Below, piece by piece: positions 62,906-64,000 of a stretch of 64,000 bases of DNA (positions within the stretch are counted from its first letter, which is position 1; every line of letters begins with the position of its first letter). The DNA is taken from the NCBI GenBank assembly GCA_030680835.1, contig JAUXUD010000086.1, positions 1 to 64,000 of the forward strand, written 5' to 3'. The DNA is from Bacteroidota bacterium. GTDB lineage: Bacteria > Bacteroidota > Bacteroidia > UKL13-3. The position numbers and the translations under genes were made by a program. The notes below the pieces were generated by a model. The model saw only the letters and a program-made list of their open reading frames with translations, had not been told where the DNA came from and ran no database searches.

Positions 62906-63850
62906 TTATTTCAAAAAAACCATAGTTGCACCACCGCCATACTTAATTATGTCGGCATCTTCAAAACCTTTTACGATATCAGTTTGTTTGCTTAAAAAAG
63001 TTCTGATTTTATTTTTCAGGTACATGTTTCCAACTCCATGAATATATACAATTTCATTCATTTTATGTACAAAAGCCGATTCAAGTGTTTGAGTAAAAAC
63101 TTCCATTTGCAATCCTGTGATATCCACACCGGATCCATATCCGGCTGCCACTAAAGCTTCATAATGCAGATCAATAATGTTGGCCGGCCTCGCTTTTAAA
63201 TCTATGGGCTGAACCGATTGCTTTTCAGAAAAATCTTTTTCTTTCAGTTTATTCAGATTCAAGGGTTCCAATTTTTCATCAATCCGGATTACATATGCTT
63301 GCTTGTTTAAAAAGAAGCAATGACGCCAGGTTTGATGAAATGCTTTGGGTTGAAAAGTTATTGAAAAAGAAATGGGTTCAATAAGACGGGTGCATGTATT
63401 CTCAATGCATAGGATATGAATATGCATCGGATTCCATTGTTCAAAATGATTTAAATCATATTCGTTCATACTTTTTGTTTCATCGCGCTCCAGTACAATT
63501 TTTTGAACCCGCTTAAAAACACCTGCTTCCTTTTGGTAGATTACCATCACCACCTCATCGGTAAAATTATTATGGAAATGCAATTGCAATTTGCTTTCAG
63601 CAAAACGTTCAAAAGCCATAAAGATTCCAAGTGGATTGTTATTACTAACTCTCTCTGGCTTTTTAGTTATTTCCTGCTCCGAATTTTCCGAATTATTATC
63701 AAAATCAATTTTCAATAACTCACTGATTAAAACCGGAATTTCAAAGTCGCTGTCAACCGTAACCCCAACCAAATTTTTGCCCTTAAGAGAAGTAATTATC
63801 CCTTCCATCTTCTCATTCACAAATCGAACCTTATCTCCTAATTTTAACAT
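62906..63850 (-). CDS. DUF2027/Smr-domain protein, 314 aa
   Basis: N-terminal beta domain LGDKVRFVNEKMEGIITSLK, the start of DUF2027, then a beta-sandwich middle, and a C-terminal Smr domain: IDLHYEALVAAGYG, ALESAFVHKMNEIVYIHGVG and YLKNKIRTFLSK, DIIKYGGGATMVFLK. Smr domains are nucleases or nucleic-acid-binding modules related to MutS2. Convergent with the response regulator, one base apart. Function in Bacteroidota unknown. Confidence 0.75.
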   Translation of the reverse strand: MLKLGDKVRFVNEKMEGIITSLKGKNLVGVTVDSDFEIPVLISELLKIDFDNNSENSEQEITKKPERVSNNNPLGIFMAFERFAESKLQLHFHNNFTDEVVMVIYQKEAGVFKRVQKIVLERDETKSMNEYDLNHFEQWNPMHIHILCIENTCTRLIEPISFSITFQPKAFHQTWRHCFFLNKQAYVIRIDEKLEPLNLNKLKEKDFSEKQSVQPIDLKARPANIIDLHYEALVAAGYGSGVDITGLQMEVFTQTLESAFVHKMNEIVYIHGVGNMYLKNKIRTFLSKQTDIVKGFEDADIIKYGGGATMVFLK

Positions 63851-63903
63851 GACTTGAATTTTTATAATTTATTATAATTGACAATGTTTGTGTAACACCA
63901 ATC

Positions 63904-63928
63904 AGGGCGGATGCAATCCGCCCCTACC
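63904..63928. repeat. REP-like hairpin (GGGCGGAT family)
   Basis: GGGCGGAT (63905-63912) and ATCCGCCC (63916-63923) flank GCA, then CTACC. Shares stem design and CTACC tail with 35329 and 56103. Confidence 0.65.
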
Positions 63929-63956
63929 ATCATCCCCCCAAATTAAATTGAATATT

Positions 63957-64000
63957 TACATTGTACATCGTACATCGTACATCGTACATTGTACATTGTA
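63957..64000. repeat. 7-bp tandem array at window end (GTACATC)
   Basis: Units GTACATC/GTACATT repeat with 7-bp spacing up to the last base. Reverse complement of the 53001-53121 array; the array continues past the window. Confidence 0.8.

Overview
The window looks like a chromosome segment of a Bacteroidota (Bacteroidetes) bacterium. It is AT-rich with long AT intergenic spacers and TAnnTTTG-type promoter boxes. It carries a type IX secretion (T9SS) sorting-domain fragment, a CTnDOT-like tyrosine integrase, DUF1761, 7TMR-DISM and LytTR signalling proteins, PFOR, and a DUF2027/Smr protein. It falls into two parts separated at about 34.68 kb, where the 3' end of a tRNA gene is duplicated next to an integrase.

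Left part (1 to ~34.68 kb): an integrated accessory/defence island, almost entirely on the minus strand. In order it holds: small hypotheticals; a CoiA-like nuclease; a HEPN protein; a DEDDh exonuclease-reverse transcriptase fusion whose RT active site reads VADE instead of YxDD; a 1.8-kb gene-free block of three different minisatellites (11-bp unit, ~60-bp composite unit with a 242-bp higher-order period, and a 22-bp G-quadruplex-type unit); a class III nucleotidyl cyclase; a RES-domain protein; an AAA ATPase; and a truncated T9SS protein. Next comes a long minus-strand type I restriction-modification operon with extra genes inserted: hsdM, hsdS, an unknown, a nuclease-like protein, an AlbA_2 protein, hsdR, an unknown, a GIY-YIG protein and a TIR protein. 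The island ends in a replication/integration module (primase-helicase, small HTH protein, unknown, integrase) with 17-bp inverted repeats beside the primase. Remnants of an IS1182-like transposase and a dispersed hairpin-plus-tail repeat family sit between the island genes.

Right part (34.7 to 64 kb): host chromosome. It has DUF1761, MutS and the tRNA hydroxylase TrhO. It then has an eight-gene plus-strand run that couples a TPR protein and a hybrid histidine kinase to a PqqD-like protein, an ATP-grasp ligase, a PLP decarboxylase, a urea-transporter/M23-peptidase fusion, an outer-membrane protein and a LytTR regulator. It continues with NifJ/PFOR, an AsmA-like protein, and a second signalling cluster (REC-kinase, 7TMR-DISM kinase, GNAT-like acyltransferase, ThiF-nitroreductase fusion, response regulator) and ends with a DUF2027/Smr protein. 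Short REP-like hairpins and 7-bp tandem arrays mark intergenic regions, and the window ends inside one of these arrays.

The strongest candidate for an undescribed system is the exonuclease-RT fusion with its HEPN neighbour. Second is the PqqD/ATP-grasp/decarboxylase/UT-M23 cluster. All functional calls come from reading motifs by eye; no database search was run.
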